64,000 nt of DNA from Symbiodinium natans (taxonomy: Eukaryota; Sar; Dinophyceae; Suessiales; Symbiodiniaceae), in contig CAJNDS010002244.1 in assembly GCA_905221605.1 (NCBI GenBank), forward strand, positions 260,501-324,500, written 5' to 3'. The translations under genes and the position numbers were made by a program. Numbering within the stretch: the stretch's first letter is position 1; every line of letters starts with the position of its first letter. The notes beneath the pieces were generated by a model, which did no database searches, had not been told where the DNA came from, and saw only the letters and a program-made list of their open reading frames with translations. Shown one piece after another: positions 1-10,522 of the stretch.

Positions 1-38
1 AACCCTAAACCCTAAACCCTAAACCCTAAACCCTAAAC
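1..38 (-). repeat. Telomeric array, C-type, at window start
   Basis: Five CCCTAAA units open the window and change abruptly into unrelated sequence. The orientation is that of a left chromosome end. Because identical blocks occur throughout the window, a real terminus cannot be told from an interstitial block. An 80-bp G-type block follows after about 125 bp of unrelated sequence, giving a miniature C-array / island / G-array module. Confidence 0.95.
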
Positions 39-164
39 GAGAAGCCCTGCGGCCGACACGATTGTCCGAGCTTCAGAAAACTGTGAGGGTTGCAGTTTAG
101 AGTCTAGGGTTTAGGCCCCCAGAGAGCCCTGAACCCCCAGAGAACCCTGAACTAAGGAATGCAG

Positions 165-243
165 CTTAGGGTTTAGGGTTTAGGGTTTAGGGTTTAGGGT
201 TTAGGGTTTAGGGTTTAGGGTTTAGGGTTTAGGGTTTAGGGTT
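165..243 (+). repeat. Telomeric array, G-type
   Basis: About eleven perfect TTTAGGG units. It closes the first island, whose 3' part also carries single degenerate heptamers. A further four units lie at 372-402. Confidence 0.95.
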
Positions 244-599
244 GAAGACATGTTCCCTACAGTTAGGCGTCATTGGGCTCGTGTGAGCCCCCGAAACCAA
301 AACCATCGCGGCCGGGTTGGCCCTCGAAACCCTAGGGAAAATACTGCCCAAATTAAATTCTCAATAACACGGTTTAGGGTTTAGGGTTTAGGGTTTAGGG
401 TTATTGAGAAATAACATGCTCTTAACCCCAATGAGAGAGAAAAACAAGTGCAAGGTGAAGAGCTTTGGAAATACTGCCCAAATTAACATGCTCATATAAC
501 CCCAATAAGAGAGAAAAACAAAGTGCAAGGTGAATAGAGCTTTGGAAGTATCCCGACGGGTTTTCAGTTTCATGTAGGGGGCCGGAAGAATTAGCGTAG

Positions 600-866
600 G
601 TTTTTTTGGGGTGATTATAGTATAAGATTCTGCAAGGGCCATGAGGGAATACTACTTCGGAGTTGTGCCCAAAACCTTTTGAACAATTGATTATGAAGAG
701 GTTCCCGAAAACAATAAGGAAGGGAATTCAGAATTGTCGCAAAGCACAACCCAGGTTAGCAATTATTCCGACCCTAGATGAGGGTTTCGGACCTTTCTGG
801 GGTCCTCATGATAAGGAAACCTCCCTCTTTGGGGGTCTATCTTGGGGGCCCCCTTATTTCCGTAAA
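600..866. other. Dispersed-repeat island (family H remnant)
   Basis: This array-free island contains blocks shared with islands at 9,241-9,328, 18,841-18,975, 34,322-34,475 and 50,434-50,497: a T-rich/GGGG stretch, a segment resembling GGACCATAAGGGAATACTA, and a segment resembling TTATTCCGACCC. No gene is recognisable. The short open frame across it ends at the next telomeric block. Confidence 0.5.
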
Positions 867-1036
867 CACCCTAAACCCTAAACCCTAAACCCTAAACCCT
901 AAACCCTGAACCCTGAACCCTGAACCCTGAACCCTAAACCCTGAACCCTGATCCCTGAACCCTGAACCCTAAACCCTAACCTTAAACCCTAAACCCTAAA
1001 TCCTAAACCCTAAACCCTAAACCCTAAACCCTAAAC
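867..1036 (-). repeat. Telomeric array, C-type, with CCCTGAA variant units
   Basis: About 170 bp of CCCTAAA units with an internal run of CCCTGAA variants, so variant units are clustered rather than scattered. It ends the family H island on its right. Confidence 0.93.
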
Positions 1037-1166
1037 CATACTAGGGTTTGCGGCAGGGCCCTGGCTGCAATAGGTCCGAAGTGGGACCTGCCCTCGGAGT
1101 TCATCCCGGCCTCGAAAAACGAAGGGCTGGTGAGAAAGGACCGAAAGGGCTGTTAGACAGGGAGGT

Positions 1167-1635
1167 GGGTTTAGGGTTTAGGGTTTAGGGTTGGGTTTAG
1201 GGTTTAGGGTTTAGGGTCTAGGGTTGAAGGGCCCCCTAGTTATAAGTCGAGCTATGGTAATGGGCCCCGAAAGAGGGGCGTAAGTACTCTCACTTCTGAA
1301 TATACATCTCTTGGACTGCCCCTCCGTAAAAATCTGCAATGAAACTGCAGCCGTTGGGGTTGTCAGCTGTAGGGAAGGCGACAGAGGGGCACCCTGCGCC
1401 TGGACCATTGGGTTCTGACGTGTTTCCTTCGCAGGCAACTCGGGAATTTGGAACACGATTCTTTTGTCTAATAAACCCTAAACCCTAAACTCTACACGGG
1501 TTGGAGGCTTGGATGCCTCAGGTCCTGCTTTACCCTGTGACCTGGACTCCAACTTGGTAGCCCAGTAGGCATATTGTAATAAGTTAGGGTTTAGGGTTTA
1601 GGGTTTAAGGGTTAAGGGTTTAGGGTTTAGGGTTC
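1167..1635. other. Island between telomeric blocks
   Basis: G-type units at about 1,167-1,225, a 250-bp island without recognisable content, a short C-type pair near 1,475, and a G-type block at about 1,583-1,635. No gene, RNA or known element was recognised. Confidence 0.6.
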
Positions 1636-1740
1636 ACCCTTTTTTGGGTTGGTTACTTTATAAGGGAACCTAGAACCAAAAAACGGCAAAGGGTACCACT
1701 GGGCTGCTAAGCCAAGAGCACTGATAATCGCAGCCGATGC

Positions 1741-1920
1741 AAGTAGGGTTATAAGTACCCTAAGTAGGGTCATAAGTACCCCAAGTAGGGCCATAAGTAC
1801 CGCAGGGCGGCAAATGCCCTGGCCCCAAACTGGGTTCTAAGTACCTTGAATAGTGTAACCTAAACAGGTCTATAAGTAGAGTTAGCCAGAGGTACAACCC
1901 TACTTATGTCTATTCTGGGC
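1741..1920. repeat. Short tandem repeat with GTAGGGTTATAAGTACC unit
   Basis: Three 22-bp units of the form AGTAGGG(T/C)(T/C)ATAAGTACC stand in tandem at about 1,743-1,802, followed by further diverged GTTATAAGTA words. The same words form the inner part of the palindromic family C elements, so this may be an amplified piece of one. A family E right-end sequence (GGTACCACTGGGCTGCTAA) lies just upstream near 1,690-1,710. Confidence 0.6.
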
Positions 1921-1962
1921 AAGTTGGAGTTCTGAGTCTCAGTAAACCTTGCTGTGTGACCC

Positions 1963-2275
1963 CCTAAACCCTAAACGCTAGACCCTAAACCTTAAACCTT
2001 AAACCCTACACCCTACTTCTTTTCTCCACTGGAGTCGAAGTCGAATTAGCGTGAACCCTAAACCCTCAACCCTGAACCCTAAACATTTTTCCACTGGCCT
2101 CGAGCTAAACCCTAAACCCTAAACCCTAAACCCTAAACACACCCGGGCATCCGCGAGCTCGATTCTGAAGCTTGGATCTGAGGCCGATGCCACCCGGGCA
2201 TGCATCGTGACTCCGGGCAAGCATTGGCCACAACCTTGAGGGAGTTCAGGGTTCAGGGTTCAGGGTTCAGGGGGG
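1963..2275. repeat. Cluster of degenerate telomeric blocks including a TTCAGGG run
   Basis: C-type blocks at about 1,963-2,006, 2,056-2,083 and 2,106-2,138, then a G-type run of the variant TTCAGGG at 2,244-2,271. Nothing else is recognised between them. Confidence 0.8.
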
Positions 2276-2472
2276 TCCGGGGTGTCAGGCAAATGCGGTA
2301 GCATGTGCGCAGTGATATTTGGGTTCAGGATTTAGGGTTTTTGGCTGCAAAACGCGCCATTCAGGCCATTCCCTGAATGACAGGGCCGCCGAAGATTTTG
2401 GGCAAACCGAACAAAACCATGAATGACCCGAGCCGCCTCGACAGCTCCTCTGCCTCCTATGAAGCCCAACCC

Positions 2473-2556
2473 ATACTACCATTTGCTTAAGAATCACCCA
2501 AAGAACAAAGAGTAATAAGGAAGAATCTTTTCGGGTGCTTCTTAAGCAAATAGCAG
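2473..2556. mobile_element. MITE-like element, family G
   Basis: This 84-bp element has terminal inverted repeats of the form ACTACCATTTGCTTAAGAA ... TTCTTAAGCAAATAG, closing into a hairpin over an AT-rich core. Related copies lie at 13,069-13,188, 17,743-17,839 (nested), 32,179-32,415, 62,178-62,280 and 62,462-62,571. It has no coding capacity, so any mobility would depend on a transposase elsewhere. Confidence 0.75.
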
Positions 2557-2689
2557 CATTTAGAGGAAACCCAGGACACTTACTTCTCCCGTGAACAAAA
2601 GGACGCTCCCGGCTCTGCAAGGGAATAGCTTAGGGTTTTTGGTGTCTTAGCAGGTCTTTCAACCCTTTTGAACCCAGACTCGGGCAAGC

Positions 2690-2786
2690 TAAACCCTAAA
2701 CCCTAAACCCTAAACCCTAAACCCTAAACCCTAAACCCTAAACCCTAAACCCTAAACCCTAAACCCTAAACCCTAAACCCTAAACC
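2690..2786 (-). repeat. Telomeric array, C-type, perfect
   Basis: Roughly fourteen perfect CCCTAAA units with sharp edges, the first long homogeneous array of the window. Confidence 0.96.
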
Positions 2787-3280
2787 TCAGAAGGTTCTAA
2801 AGGTTGCCTGGGCCCCTGTGCGGTACTCTCTGTCCTTTGTCACTGCCTCTCGGATGGACTTGGGAGCCTTAGCGCGCACAAGGGTTTAGGGTTTAGGGTT
2901 TAGGGTTAGGGCTTCCTCGGCGCTGTCTCGTGTTTAGGGTTTAGCGTCCACAGCTTGGGTCTTCGGGTGCAGGCTTCAGGGTTCAGCTAGCCATGGGCGC
3001 TTTGTTGAGTTTCGGTTGGCCCAAGCTTAAGGGTGCTTCTCTGGACAGAAGGCAAAGAACGCATCACCGTTGTGGTGATCAAATCGGGTTCCCGAGGCCC
3101 TAGAACCCCTCCACTCTCCGCAGAATGTAGAGACAAACATGTGAGGAAACCCTGAGACCCCTAAACCCTAAGCCTCAAACCCGAAACCCCTAAGCCCTAA
3201 AAAAGCCCTAAACCACTCCGAGCCCAAGACTTGGTCGGAAATGGGGGGGCTCTGTAACGGTTTAGGATTTAGGGTAGCAT
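2787..3280. other. Array-poor island
   Basis: About 490 bp containing only a four-unit G-type block at about 2,880-2,909 and degenerate CCCTAA-like words near 3,150-3,210. No gene or RNA was recognised. Confidence 0.6.
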
Positions 3281-3354
3281 AGGGTTTAGGGTTTAGGGTT
3301 TAGGGTTTAGGGTTTAGGGTTTAGGGTTTAGGGTTTAGGGTTTAGCTTAGGGTT
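3281..3354 (+). repeat. Telomeric array, G-type
   Basis: About ten TTTAGGG units, preceded by degenerate units from about 3,259. Confidence 0.93.
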
Positions 3355-3795
3355 CCCAGAATCAAAAATGGGGAAAAGTGTACCAGTTGCAACATGCCTC
3401 GGCATAGGCCCGTACTCTGGGAGGCCGTATATTTCTATATTTCCCTTAGAAACGCTAGACAGCACAGGGCCCATACATCGGGAACCAATGCAATTAGTTT
3501 TAGGTTCTTACAGTGTAGCGTAGTCTTACAGGGTTCTATATGGGGTAGTATGGTCTGTGGGGGTATGGGAGGTTGCGTGATTTTATAGGCTGCTAGAAGG
3601 ATGTGCATTACAGGGTTGCGTAGTTTTATAGGGCTATCTAGCTTATAGGGTTGGGCAGTAAACCAAGTGGCTTGTATGCATAGGGCTGTATGGGAGACAG
3701 GGCACTGCTTGGAAGTCTACTGAGTATCCCCTAGAAACCCTATAAAAAACCCTCATAACCCACCATACTAACCGTAAACCGGCTTGCCACCTTAC
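3355..3795. other. Island with degenerate TATAGGG words
   Basis: This 440-bp island carries scattered TTATAGGG(T/C)T words that resemble decayed telomere units with an extra T. Open frames are short, and no protein family is recognisable. Confidence 0.5.
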
Positions 3796-3824
3796 TAACC
3801 GTAAACCCTAAACCCTAAACCCTA

Positions 3825-4370
3825 CTTACCAAATCAAACAAGGGCTTCCTTGGGAAGCCCCCCTGAGCTGGCTGCAGTGAAGGTGTGGTCCACGGACCTC
3901 CGCAGGCCAAAAACAGGGATTTTCGCCTAGTTTGTGATCCCAAAAAACTCAGCCCACTAGCTACCAGTCTTCGTCCATGCGCCCATCTGGCATACCCTAA
4001 GCTGGGGTGGAAACTTGGGCCGGCACAAACACAAACAAAAAGAAATTCCCAACTATGCCCTACTCTCCAAGCCCTAAGTTTGCCAGACTTCAGGTGGCCA
4101 GGCAGGTAAGACCCTCGAATTACGCAAGCGAAGCTCTGAAGACGCATATTAAGTTTCTTCACGTTAGTCCCTTTTTTGCCGAGGTCCGTTTTAAAGGGTG
4201 CCGCCTTACATAATGGGTACCCATTCAAGGGACCCTAATATAGAGAACTACCCATATAGGGTTCACGGCTTCGGGGTATCAACACAGCATGCAGCTCAGC
4301 ATTTTTCACTCGCACGCTGCAGCTGGCAAGGCTTCGGTTCGGCGTCTGGTGTAGGGATTAGGGTTTAGTT
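3825..4370. other. Island of unknown content
   Basis: This 545-bp array-free island follows a short C-type block (3,798-3,823). Both strands are partly open (about 137 codons on minus, 74 and 68 on plus), but the predicted proteins have no recognisable domain and the overlap of open frames argues for chance. Nothing else was identified. Confidence 0.4.
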
Positions 4371-4493
4371 TTCTTTTTCGGGTTTAGGGTTTAGAGTTTA
4401 GGGTCTAGTGTTTAGGGTTTATTTAGGGTTAGGGTTTAGAGTTTAAGGTTTAGGGTTGAGGCCAAGTGCGGCTCAAATACAACGGCACAACAA

Positions 4494-4494
4494 T

Positions 4495-4525
<31 letters not shown>
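4494..4525. repeat. Poly-C tract
   Basis: A run of about 32 C residues, the longest perfect homopolymer of its kind here. Similar G or C runs sit inside many dispersed elements of this window. Confidence 0.95.
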
Positions 4526-4558
4526 AGTCCCGGGATCAACTCTCCAAAATTCTGAAAC

Positions 4559-4723
4559 ATGGGTTCCCCTGCTACCCGCCTCTATGCTACCGCCCCCCCT
4601 AGTGAGGGTTGTACCCGCCCTATTCCTTAAAGCACGCTAGTTAGGCTTCATTATAAGTAGCCTCACTTAAGGGGGGGAACCTAGGGGGGGGTTGCATAGA
4701 GGGGGGTGGTAGGGGAACCCATG
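4559..4723. mobile_element. MITE-like inverted repeat, family F
   Basis: This 165-bp element begins with CATGGGTTCCCCTGCTACC and ends with the inverted counterpart GGTAGGGGAACCCATG. The arms remain alignable for about 50 bp, including CCCCCCCTAG / CTAGGGGGGG. A related copy lies at 57,880-58,021. A partial reverse family D sequence (TAGGACCCAGAGTAGG) follows directly near 4,730. Confidence 0.75.
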
Positions 4724-4929
4724 AAGCATCTAGGACCCAGAGTAGGTCCTTATAAAGGCATCGGTCCCCATATAAGCCTCTTTAAAGCCAAAACAGGGGT
4801 GGACCCTAAGCCCTAAACCCTAGGAACCCATGACTGAAACTCGGCCCCAGGCCATTGCACCACCCACTGCGTCACCGGCGCGCCGTTGCCGTCGATGTCG
4901 TCCTTGGTAAGACGAGGCCAGGCTCCCAA

Positions 4930-5003
4930 AACCCCAAACCCCAATCCCTAAACCCTAAACCCTAAACCCTAAACCCTAAACCCTAAACCCTAAACCCTAA
5001 ACC
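4930..5003 (-). repeat. Telomeric array, C-type
   Basis: About ten CCCTAAA units, the first few degenerate. Confidence 0.93.
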
Positions 5004-6060
5004 CCTCAACCTGCATGTTCTACTTTCGGCCAAGCGTAAGGATCGCGTGAAGACATCTGGGGCTTACATGAACCCTGAGAGCTTCTTTCTTGGAGGTTCC
5101 TGGGTCATTGCAAGTCGGGTTATAATTTTGGTACTTTCGGAGGTATCGTAATCGGGGTATATTTAAGGTTTAGGGTTAAGGGTTAAGGGTATCCTGCCAA
5201 AATCAAAGCCCGCTAGCAGCACTTGCAGTTAGAGAATTGAGGTGTCCAGCTTACTCAGACAAATACAGAGGTGGGGACATTCTGAATTCTCACTGTTCTA
5301 AGCCACAAGCAGTACAGTGCTTCGGGACTTCACTGGGGCCCCTTCATGCATGCAGCGAACTTGTGGGCTGAATTGCAGAATATCTGAAGGCTCAAAGTAA
5401 GGCCACGAAGCCTGAATTACTGTATGAAGTGTGTCCGTGTGAGGGAATCAACACAACAAGGCCACAAAAGACTAAGCAATCCCAAGACGACCCCCGTGGG
5501 TTTCCCAGGTCTCGTGTCTGTCCAAGTGCGCCTTTCTACATTCCAAAAAGTATGGCGCCAAAACACCCAAACACTTCTCGGCTCCCATCTTTGCCAGGTT
5601 TTAGGGCTTGGGTTGTAGGGAACCCTAAACCGGCAACCCTCCTAGGGGTTGCAGCCCACAGCTCGGATCACCCTTGGGACCGGGCCCATGTGGCTAGGAA
5701 GCTGTTGGCAGCGGGGTCCTCCGAGCAAAAACGCAGGTTTAGGGTTTTGGGTTGAGGGAACGTAAACCCTCTGGGGATCCAGGTATTCACACGAAGCCTT
5801 AAAAGTCTAGGGCGCCCAACAACGGCACATAGTTGAATGAACTTCCGAGCGCGCAGATATCTTCAGAACACAAACATCACCTGTCATGGATCTCTTGATA
5901 GGCTGGAAGTCTCAAGAACGGCTACAGGCACTCACCTTAAACCCGAAATTCTAGGCCTTGGCACACAGGACTTGCAGACTCTGGAGGCACAGCGATCCCT
6001 GCAAAGTTCAGTCGCCATCCCGCTCTCCGCCCCTTTCTTGTCGTACCTCTGTTCGCCTCA
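5004..6060. other. Array-poor island
   Basis: About 1.05 kb with only short degenerate telomeric words near 5,165-5,190 and 5,738. Overlapping open frames of up to 108 codons on plus around 5,424-5,755 show no recognisable domain. No gene is supported. Confidence 0.45.
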
Positions 6061-6382
6061 ACCCTAAACCCTCAACACGAAACCATAAAGCACCAACATG
6101 TCGAAAACGTGAAACCCGAAAATCCTCAACCCCAAACCCCTCACTTCAGGACTTCCTGCAGGGTTTAAACTCCAAGCTTCCCGAAAAGGGTTTACGGTTT
6201 CTCAAGGTCCCGAAGCCCTAAATCCTATAAGCCCTAAACCCTATAAACCCTGTTGGGGCTAAAGGGTTCAAAGTTTCCAGGGTCCCAAACACCGACGTTT
6301 TGGGCTTCGATGAACCGAAGGCTTACACAGAGCCCCCGACGCTCCAAACGCGAGAAGTGTGCCCGAAGCACCTAAAAATCTA

Positions 6383-6448
6383 CCCTAAACCCTAAACCCT
6401 AAACCCCAAACCCTAAACCCTAAACCCTAAAACCCTAAACCCTAAACA
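6383..6448 (-). repeat. Telomeric array, C-type
   Basis: About nine units, with one AAAACCCT slip. Degenerate C-type words also occur at 6,061-6,250 and 6,508-6,530. Confidence 0.9.
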
Positions 6449-6996
6449 ACTTAAAAAAACCAAGTCGATTTTCAGCTCGGCCTCCTTGAATTCCTAAACA
6501 GCTTAGGCTAAACCCTATAACCCTAAACCCTGAGCGCTATAACCCTTTTTCCAACCAGACCTCTGTAGGTCTGGTTGCAAAGCGATTATAGAGTTCAGGG
6601 CCCCTAAAACCCTTAACCCTAATGGGTCTAGAAGAGACCCTAAACTCAGGGCCTAGGCCGCCCCCCTACGTGGGGGGGCGGCGCTTAAGCCTTTCGACGT
6701 CGGTGGCGCAAACCATCCCAAATCGCTCGCCCGCCTCCCACAGGGTCGGTAGCACCCACGATGGGCCCGGTACCGGAACACGTTCTCCTCGGGACCAGTA
6801 CTGGTCCTAATAATAAAGTAAATACCCTAAGCGCTTACCTTTTCGGGGGGGGGGGGGGTACCCCCGGGCGCCAGCCCAGGGGGGTTCGTTAGATGGCCTT
6901 CCACAATCGGGCCAAAGCTGCTCTTCGTGCCTCACGAAGCTTTCGAGCTTGTTCCAAAACCTATAACCTTCACAGCATCTACGCCCTATCACAGCA

Positions 6997-7041
6997 AACC
7001 CTAAGCCCTAAGCCCTAAGCCCTAAACCCTAAACCCTAAAA
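6997..7041 (-). repeat. Telomeric array, C-type, with CCCTAAG run
   Basis: Three or four consecutive CCCTAAG variant units are followed by canonical CCCTAAA units. The variant is block-specific. A 13-nt poly-G lies upstream at about 6,846-6,858. Confidence 0.88.
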
Positions 7042-7136
7042 CCCAAACTTCTCTGAAGATCATCTGGTTGCCTTGAGCACTGGCGGCTCGGTCGGCGCGC
7101 TCGGCCTGACAGGCTCGCCCATTCGGAAAGATCACT

Positions 7137-7255
7137 TTCCTAGTTGCTGAGTTCAGAAGCCCCGCAAAAGTGTACACTTTCAGTTCCATAGGGAGCTATC
7201 GTCTCCCAAAAAAAGTGTAAAGTGTGCTCACTCAGCTACTAAGCTTTAGTTTGTT
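7137..7255. mobile_element. Dispersed inverted-repeat element, family K
   Basis: The ends CTAGTTGCTGAGT and ACTCAGCTACTAAG form imperfect inverted repeats around two AAAGTGTA(C/A)A words. A related copy, with AAAGGTTAA words in the same places, lies at 21,460-21,573, and a right-half copy near 37,000-37,075. No coding sequence. Confidence 0.55.
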
Positions 7256-7526
7256 CATGACAAGATAACCCAGAAACTGAAGAGCAAGCATACATGTATA
7301 GTTGTAACGTATAAGTGGGCGTGTGTATATTTGTATATACATGTGTGTGTGCGCGTGTCGAAATCGATATCATGTCATCCACACAAAAAGATCACTTCCA
7401 AAATCCCCACCCTGTCCTTCAAACATCTACTCTACAAGATTGGGGAGCCTCTTGGGGGCTTGTCAATGTGGAAACCTCGCGTGCGTGCATGACGACACGG
7501 AGACCGTCTGGAAGCGACATCTCGGT

Positions 7527-7825
7527 CCTCGGCCTTCCTGGCCTGCTTATGTATGGCAACATGTCGGAAGAGTTGCCCTGAGCCGCCCTGGCCTGCTTCG
7601 TAAGCCGACATTTCGGTACACTTGCCCAGCTGAGCCTCCCTGCCTCCCTGGCCTTAGTAAGGCGCCAATTGTCCCCGCCTCAACCTCCCTGGCCCGCTTA
7701 GTGTGGGGACATTTCGGTACGGTTGCTCCCTGGCCTGCTTAGTAAACCGACATTTCGGTACAGTCGCCCGCGGAGCCTCCGTGGCCTGCTTAGTGTAGCG
7801 ACTTGACACAGTTGCCTGCCTCACA
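7527..7825. repeat. Degenerate minisatellite, 41-61 bp unit
   Basis: Six diverged units each start with CTGGCCTGCTTAGTA or similar (about 7,537, 7,588, 7,648, 7,689, 7,730 and 7,781). Most contain GACATTTCGGTAC and end in CC(T/G)CC. Unit length varies from 41 to 61 bp by internal deletion. Open frames across it are a consequence of the repeat and carry no known domain. Confidence 0.8.
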
Positions 7826-8200
7826 ACTGTCCTACCTGCTGTCTGCTGTCCTTGTACTGTCCTGACGGCGTCGCGTCACATGATGCGTGCCATTTTGTTC
7901 TTAAAAACTAACTACCCCACTTCTCGGGTGGGGAACGAACACAAACACACATCAACACTAAAACGTTAAGAACAGCAACAACAACGCTTGAATTACTAGT
8001 AGAAAATAGTTATGTCTAGGCTAACATAATTACTAATAGGCGCAGGGGTGCACAGCTTTTGGAGCAAGGCTGAGAGGGCCGCGCCTCATTTTCACCGTAG
8101 CAGCTAACCCTCAATCCGTCCATGACTTCTATGAAGAACAATAGCCAACTGTCGTCCCAGCTTTGGATCATAGGGGGGGGGGGGGGGGGGGGAGGGGTAA
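7826..8200. other. Unique stretch with poly-G tract
   Basis: The first 340 bp show no recognised feature. A poly-G tract of about 20 nt lies at 8,172-8,192. No telomeric block occurs from 7,042 to about 8,425, one of the longer gaps in the window. Confidence 0.5.
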
Positions 8201-8207
8201 GTGCTAG

Positions 8208-8346
8208 CTTTAACATTGTCTGCAGCAGCGGTGCGCTTCGTTTGAAATACACCATGAAATTCGATGAGATCCCTTTTGTACTGTATAGAATGTTCCCAAA
8301 GAGTGTACGGGAGCATCTGGGAGAGAGTGCGCAGCATGAAGTCTGA
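8208..8346 (+). pseudogene. Possible gene shard, unknown
   Basis: A plus-strand frame of about 46 codons with protein-like composition (ends ...KFDEIPFVLYRMFPKSVREH.. then stop) starts just after the poly-G tract. The residue mix is more protein-like than that of neighbouring frames, but no family is recognised and the opposite strand is also open. It could be a leftover exon or chance. Confidence 0.2.
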
Positions 8347-8526
8347 TTTGCGCTTGCGTTTTTAAGATGTGTGGTGTGGGGTCTAAGGTTTGGGGATTTG
8401 TGGTTTTGGATGTAGACGCCTACGGCTAAGGGTTTAGGGTTTCCGAACAACTGTCCCATCACGACCACGACGAAGGGGATACAACACAACAACTGCAGCT
8501 GATACGCATAATCGCGTCTCTGTTGT

Positions 8527-8655
8527 AAACCCTAAATTCCTAAATGGCCCTAAACCCTCCAAACCCTAAACTACCCTAAACCCTAAACCGTAAACCCTAA
8601 ACCCGAAACCCTAAACCCTAAACCGTAAACCGTAAACCCTAAACCCTAAACCCTG
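8527..8655 (-). repeat. Telomeric array, C-type, degenerate
   Basis: About 130 bp of CCCTAAA mixed with CCGTAAA and CCCGAAA variants. The same variants recur in the large block at 24.8-25.4 kb. Confidence 0.9.
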
Positions 8656-8897
8656 GACCAAACCAAAACCCTGGTCCCTCAACTGAAATCTGTCTGGGCC
8701 CTGGACGCGAAAGGCTGCGTGGTCATCCTCGGGGGTCGTTTCGGGTTTGGGGTTTAGGGTTTAGGGTTTAGGGTTTAGGGTTTTGGGATGTTCCGATTTG
8801 CCTCCATGACAAGCTGGGAACTTTGGGGATCTTTAGGGGATCTTAGGGGTCTGGGGTTTAGGGCTTTATAGGGTCCTTCAGGGAGCCTTAGGGTAGG

Positions 8898-9022
8898 TAC
8901 ATGGTCCCTTCGTATGGGTCCCTTCAAAGGGACCTCTTACATACCCCTTATAAACCCAAAACAACAAGGGCCCATACATCAGAACCCCTTAAAGAAGGTA
9001 AGGGACCATATTAAGGGACCAT
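8898..9022. mobile_element. Dispersed element, family J
   Basis: This segment of about 125 bp carries TATGGGTCCCTT near its left and CCCATAC, AGAACCCCTTAA and AAGGGACCAT words to its right. Related copies lie at 28,722-28,848, 39,541-39,670 and 46,538-46,672. The left and right words are partly inverted copies of each other. No coding sequence. Confidence 0.6.
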
Positions 9023-9200
9023 TCTTTGCGGTTTGAGGTCTCAAAACTCCAAATCCCCTTGCGCATCCTAAACCCTCCAAGCCCTCCACCAGACTCTCCA
9101 AACCCTCTAAACCCAAATCCTTGAAACCCTTGAAACGCGACCCTGTCCGCGTTGAAACCCTTGAAACCCTTGAAACCCTCGAAGCCCTCCAAAACCCTAA
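9023..9200. repeat. Degenerate CCCTTGAAA-type repeats
   Basis: Five or more tandem CTTGAAACC(C/G) words with flanking AAACCCTC words look like an expanded 9-mer variant of the telomere unit. They are the source of a minus-strand frame rich in GF repeats, which is not a gene. Confidence 0.6.
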
Positions 9201-9240
9201 ACCCTCCCGCCGACATCCGCCAACAAACCAACATAATATC

Positions 9241-9328
9241 GGGGTCGGATTAATTACTAATCATATCCCCTTATGGTCCCTTTTAACTATAATTATACCA
9301 TAATAACCCCCAAAAAACCGTGTTCTAA
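9241..9328. mobile_element. Dispersed element, family H
   Basis: This segment, GGGGTCGGATTAATTACTAA ... TTCTAATTT, is the reverse orientation of the family H sequences at 18.8, 34.3 and 50.4 kb. It keeps the GACCATAAGGG core as its complement, CCCTTATGGTC. Confidence 0.6.
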
Positions 9329-9881
9329 TTTATCAGGCCCCTAAACTTGTAGCCCAAACCCTAAACCCTAAACCCTATGATCCTACAGTATGACACTCCA
9401 AGCGTCGCTTCCGACCACTCCGACCAGTCCGACCAGCCCTGGTCGTTGACAGCGTGGGCCTCGAAACGTTACGTGGGAGGTTCAGGGCACTTAGTAACCC
9501 TAATTAAAGAACTGCACTGATAAGCACCCGAAATGTCCCCTAAGTAGGCTCAAACGCGAATTATAAGTGAACTTATAAGCCCCCTAACTCCCCTACTGTT
9601 ATAAGTAGACTTATAACCCTAGTTAGTTATAGCTGGTATTTATTAAACCCGTTTTTGCTTGACCTATATCCCAAAAATATAACCCTCTAGCTTAGGAGTC
9701 TTGTACACGGGCTATGCTACAAACCTAAACCCTAAACCCTAAACCCTAAACCCTAAACCCGTATACTTGGCTTGTAAGTGCCCTGAGCCGCCAAGCATAT
9801 TTCTTGGCTTGGAACCCTAAACCCTGAACCATGGCGTCCTTGGCCCTCTTTCGGAGAGTTACTGTTGCGCTGGTTGGGAGG

Positions 9882-9975
9882 CCCTAAACCCTAAGGTTTA
9901 GGGTTTGGGGTTTGGGGTTTGGGGTTTAGGGTTTAGGGTTTAGGGTTTAGGGTACACTAAACCCCAAACCCTAAA
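9882..9975. repeat. Oppositely oriented telomeric junctions
   Basis: CCCTAAACC is followed after four bases by GGTTTAGGG (9,882-9,903), a divergent junction. A G-type run then includes three TTTGGGG variants and meets C-type units again near 9,955-9,970, a convergent junction. Confidence 0.85.
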
Positions 9976-10228
9976 AAACAGGCCCAAGGCCCCTCAACCC
10001 TTGCTTTGGGCGTTTTAGGGTTTTGGGTTTGGGGAACCTTTAAGGGCATGTTAAGGTTTAGGGCTTCAGGACGCTTAAGGGTTTAGCGCCCAGGTGTTCA
10101 GGTTTGGGAAACCCTGCAGCTCTTAGGAGGTCGTTGAGGCGCTGAAGTTTCGAGTCTTCCGAAGGCACAAGGGAGCAGGTGCTAGACTGCAGGCCCTGTG
10201 CCCTGCAAACACCAAAGGGTGTAGGTTT

Positions 10229-10277
10229 TAGGGTCAGGCTTTAGGGTTTAGGGTTTAATTAGGGTTTAGGGTTTAGG
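10229..10277 (+). repeat. Telomeric array, G-type
   Basis: TTTAGGG units interrupted by TTTAATTAGGG. It leads directly into a family P element at about 10,278-10,400, whose internal TATGTAACCCAAGGTT and CTCCCTTAAGAACCCT words identify it. Confidence 0.85.
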
Positions 10278-10522
10278 GTAGGGTGGTATGTAACCCAAGG
10301 TTTCCTTATGCTCCCCCATGCTCCGTAAGGCTCCCTGAGCTTTTTTGAGGTTTTTTAGGTACCTACCCCACAAGAAACTCCCTCCCTTAAGAACCCTCGA
10401 AAAGGGGCTTAGGGTTTAGGCTTTAGACCCCCTCGTGGGGTTCAAGAATTCTGAAGACAAGCATACCGCCCCCTTGCACCCTCAACCAAGAAGACCCCAA
10501 GTCGTTGCTGTAACCCAAAACC

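Noticed and set aside
1-38. True chromosome end at base 1
   Set aside because: The orientation fits, but identical short blocks occur across the whole window, and a real telomere cannot be shown from five units.
3815-4228. 137-codon minus-strand frame as a gene
   Set aside because: Two plus-strand frames overlap it, no domain or charge pattern is convincing, and length alone is expected in GC-balanced DNA of this size.
8016-8492. 158-codon minus-strand frame as a gene
   Set aside because: It runs through a poly-C tract (eight prolines) and telomeric words, and several other frames are open in the same place.
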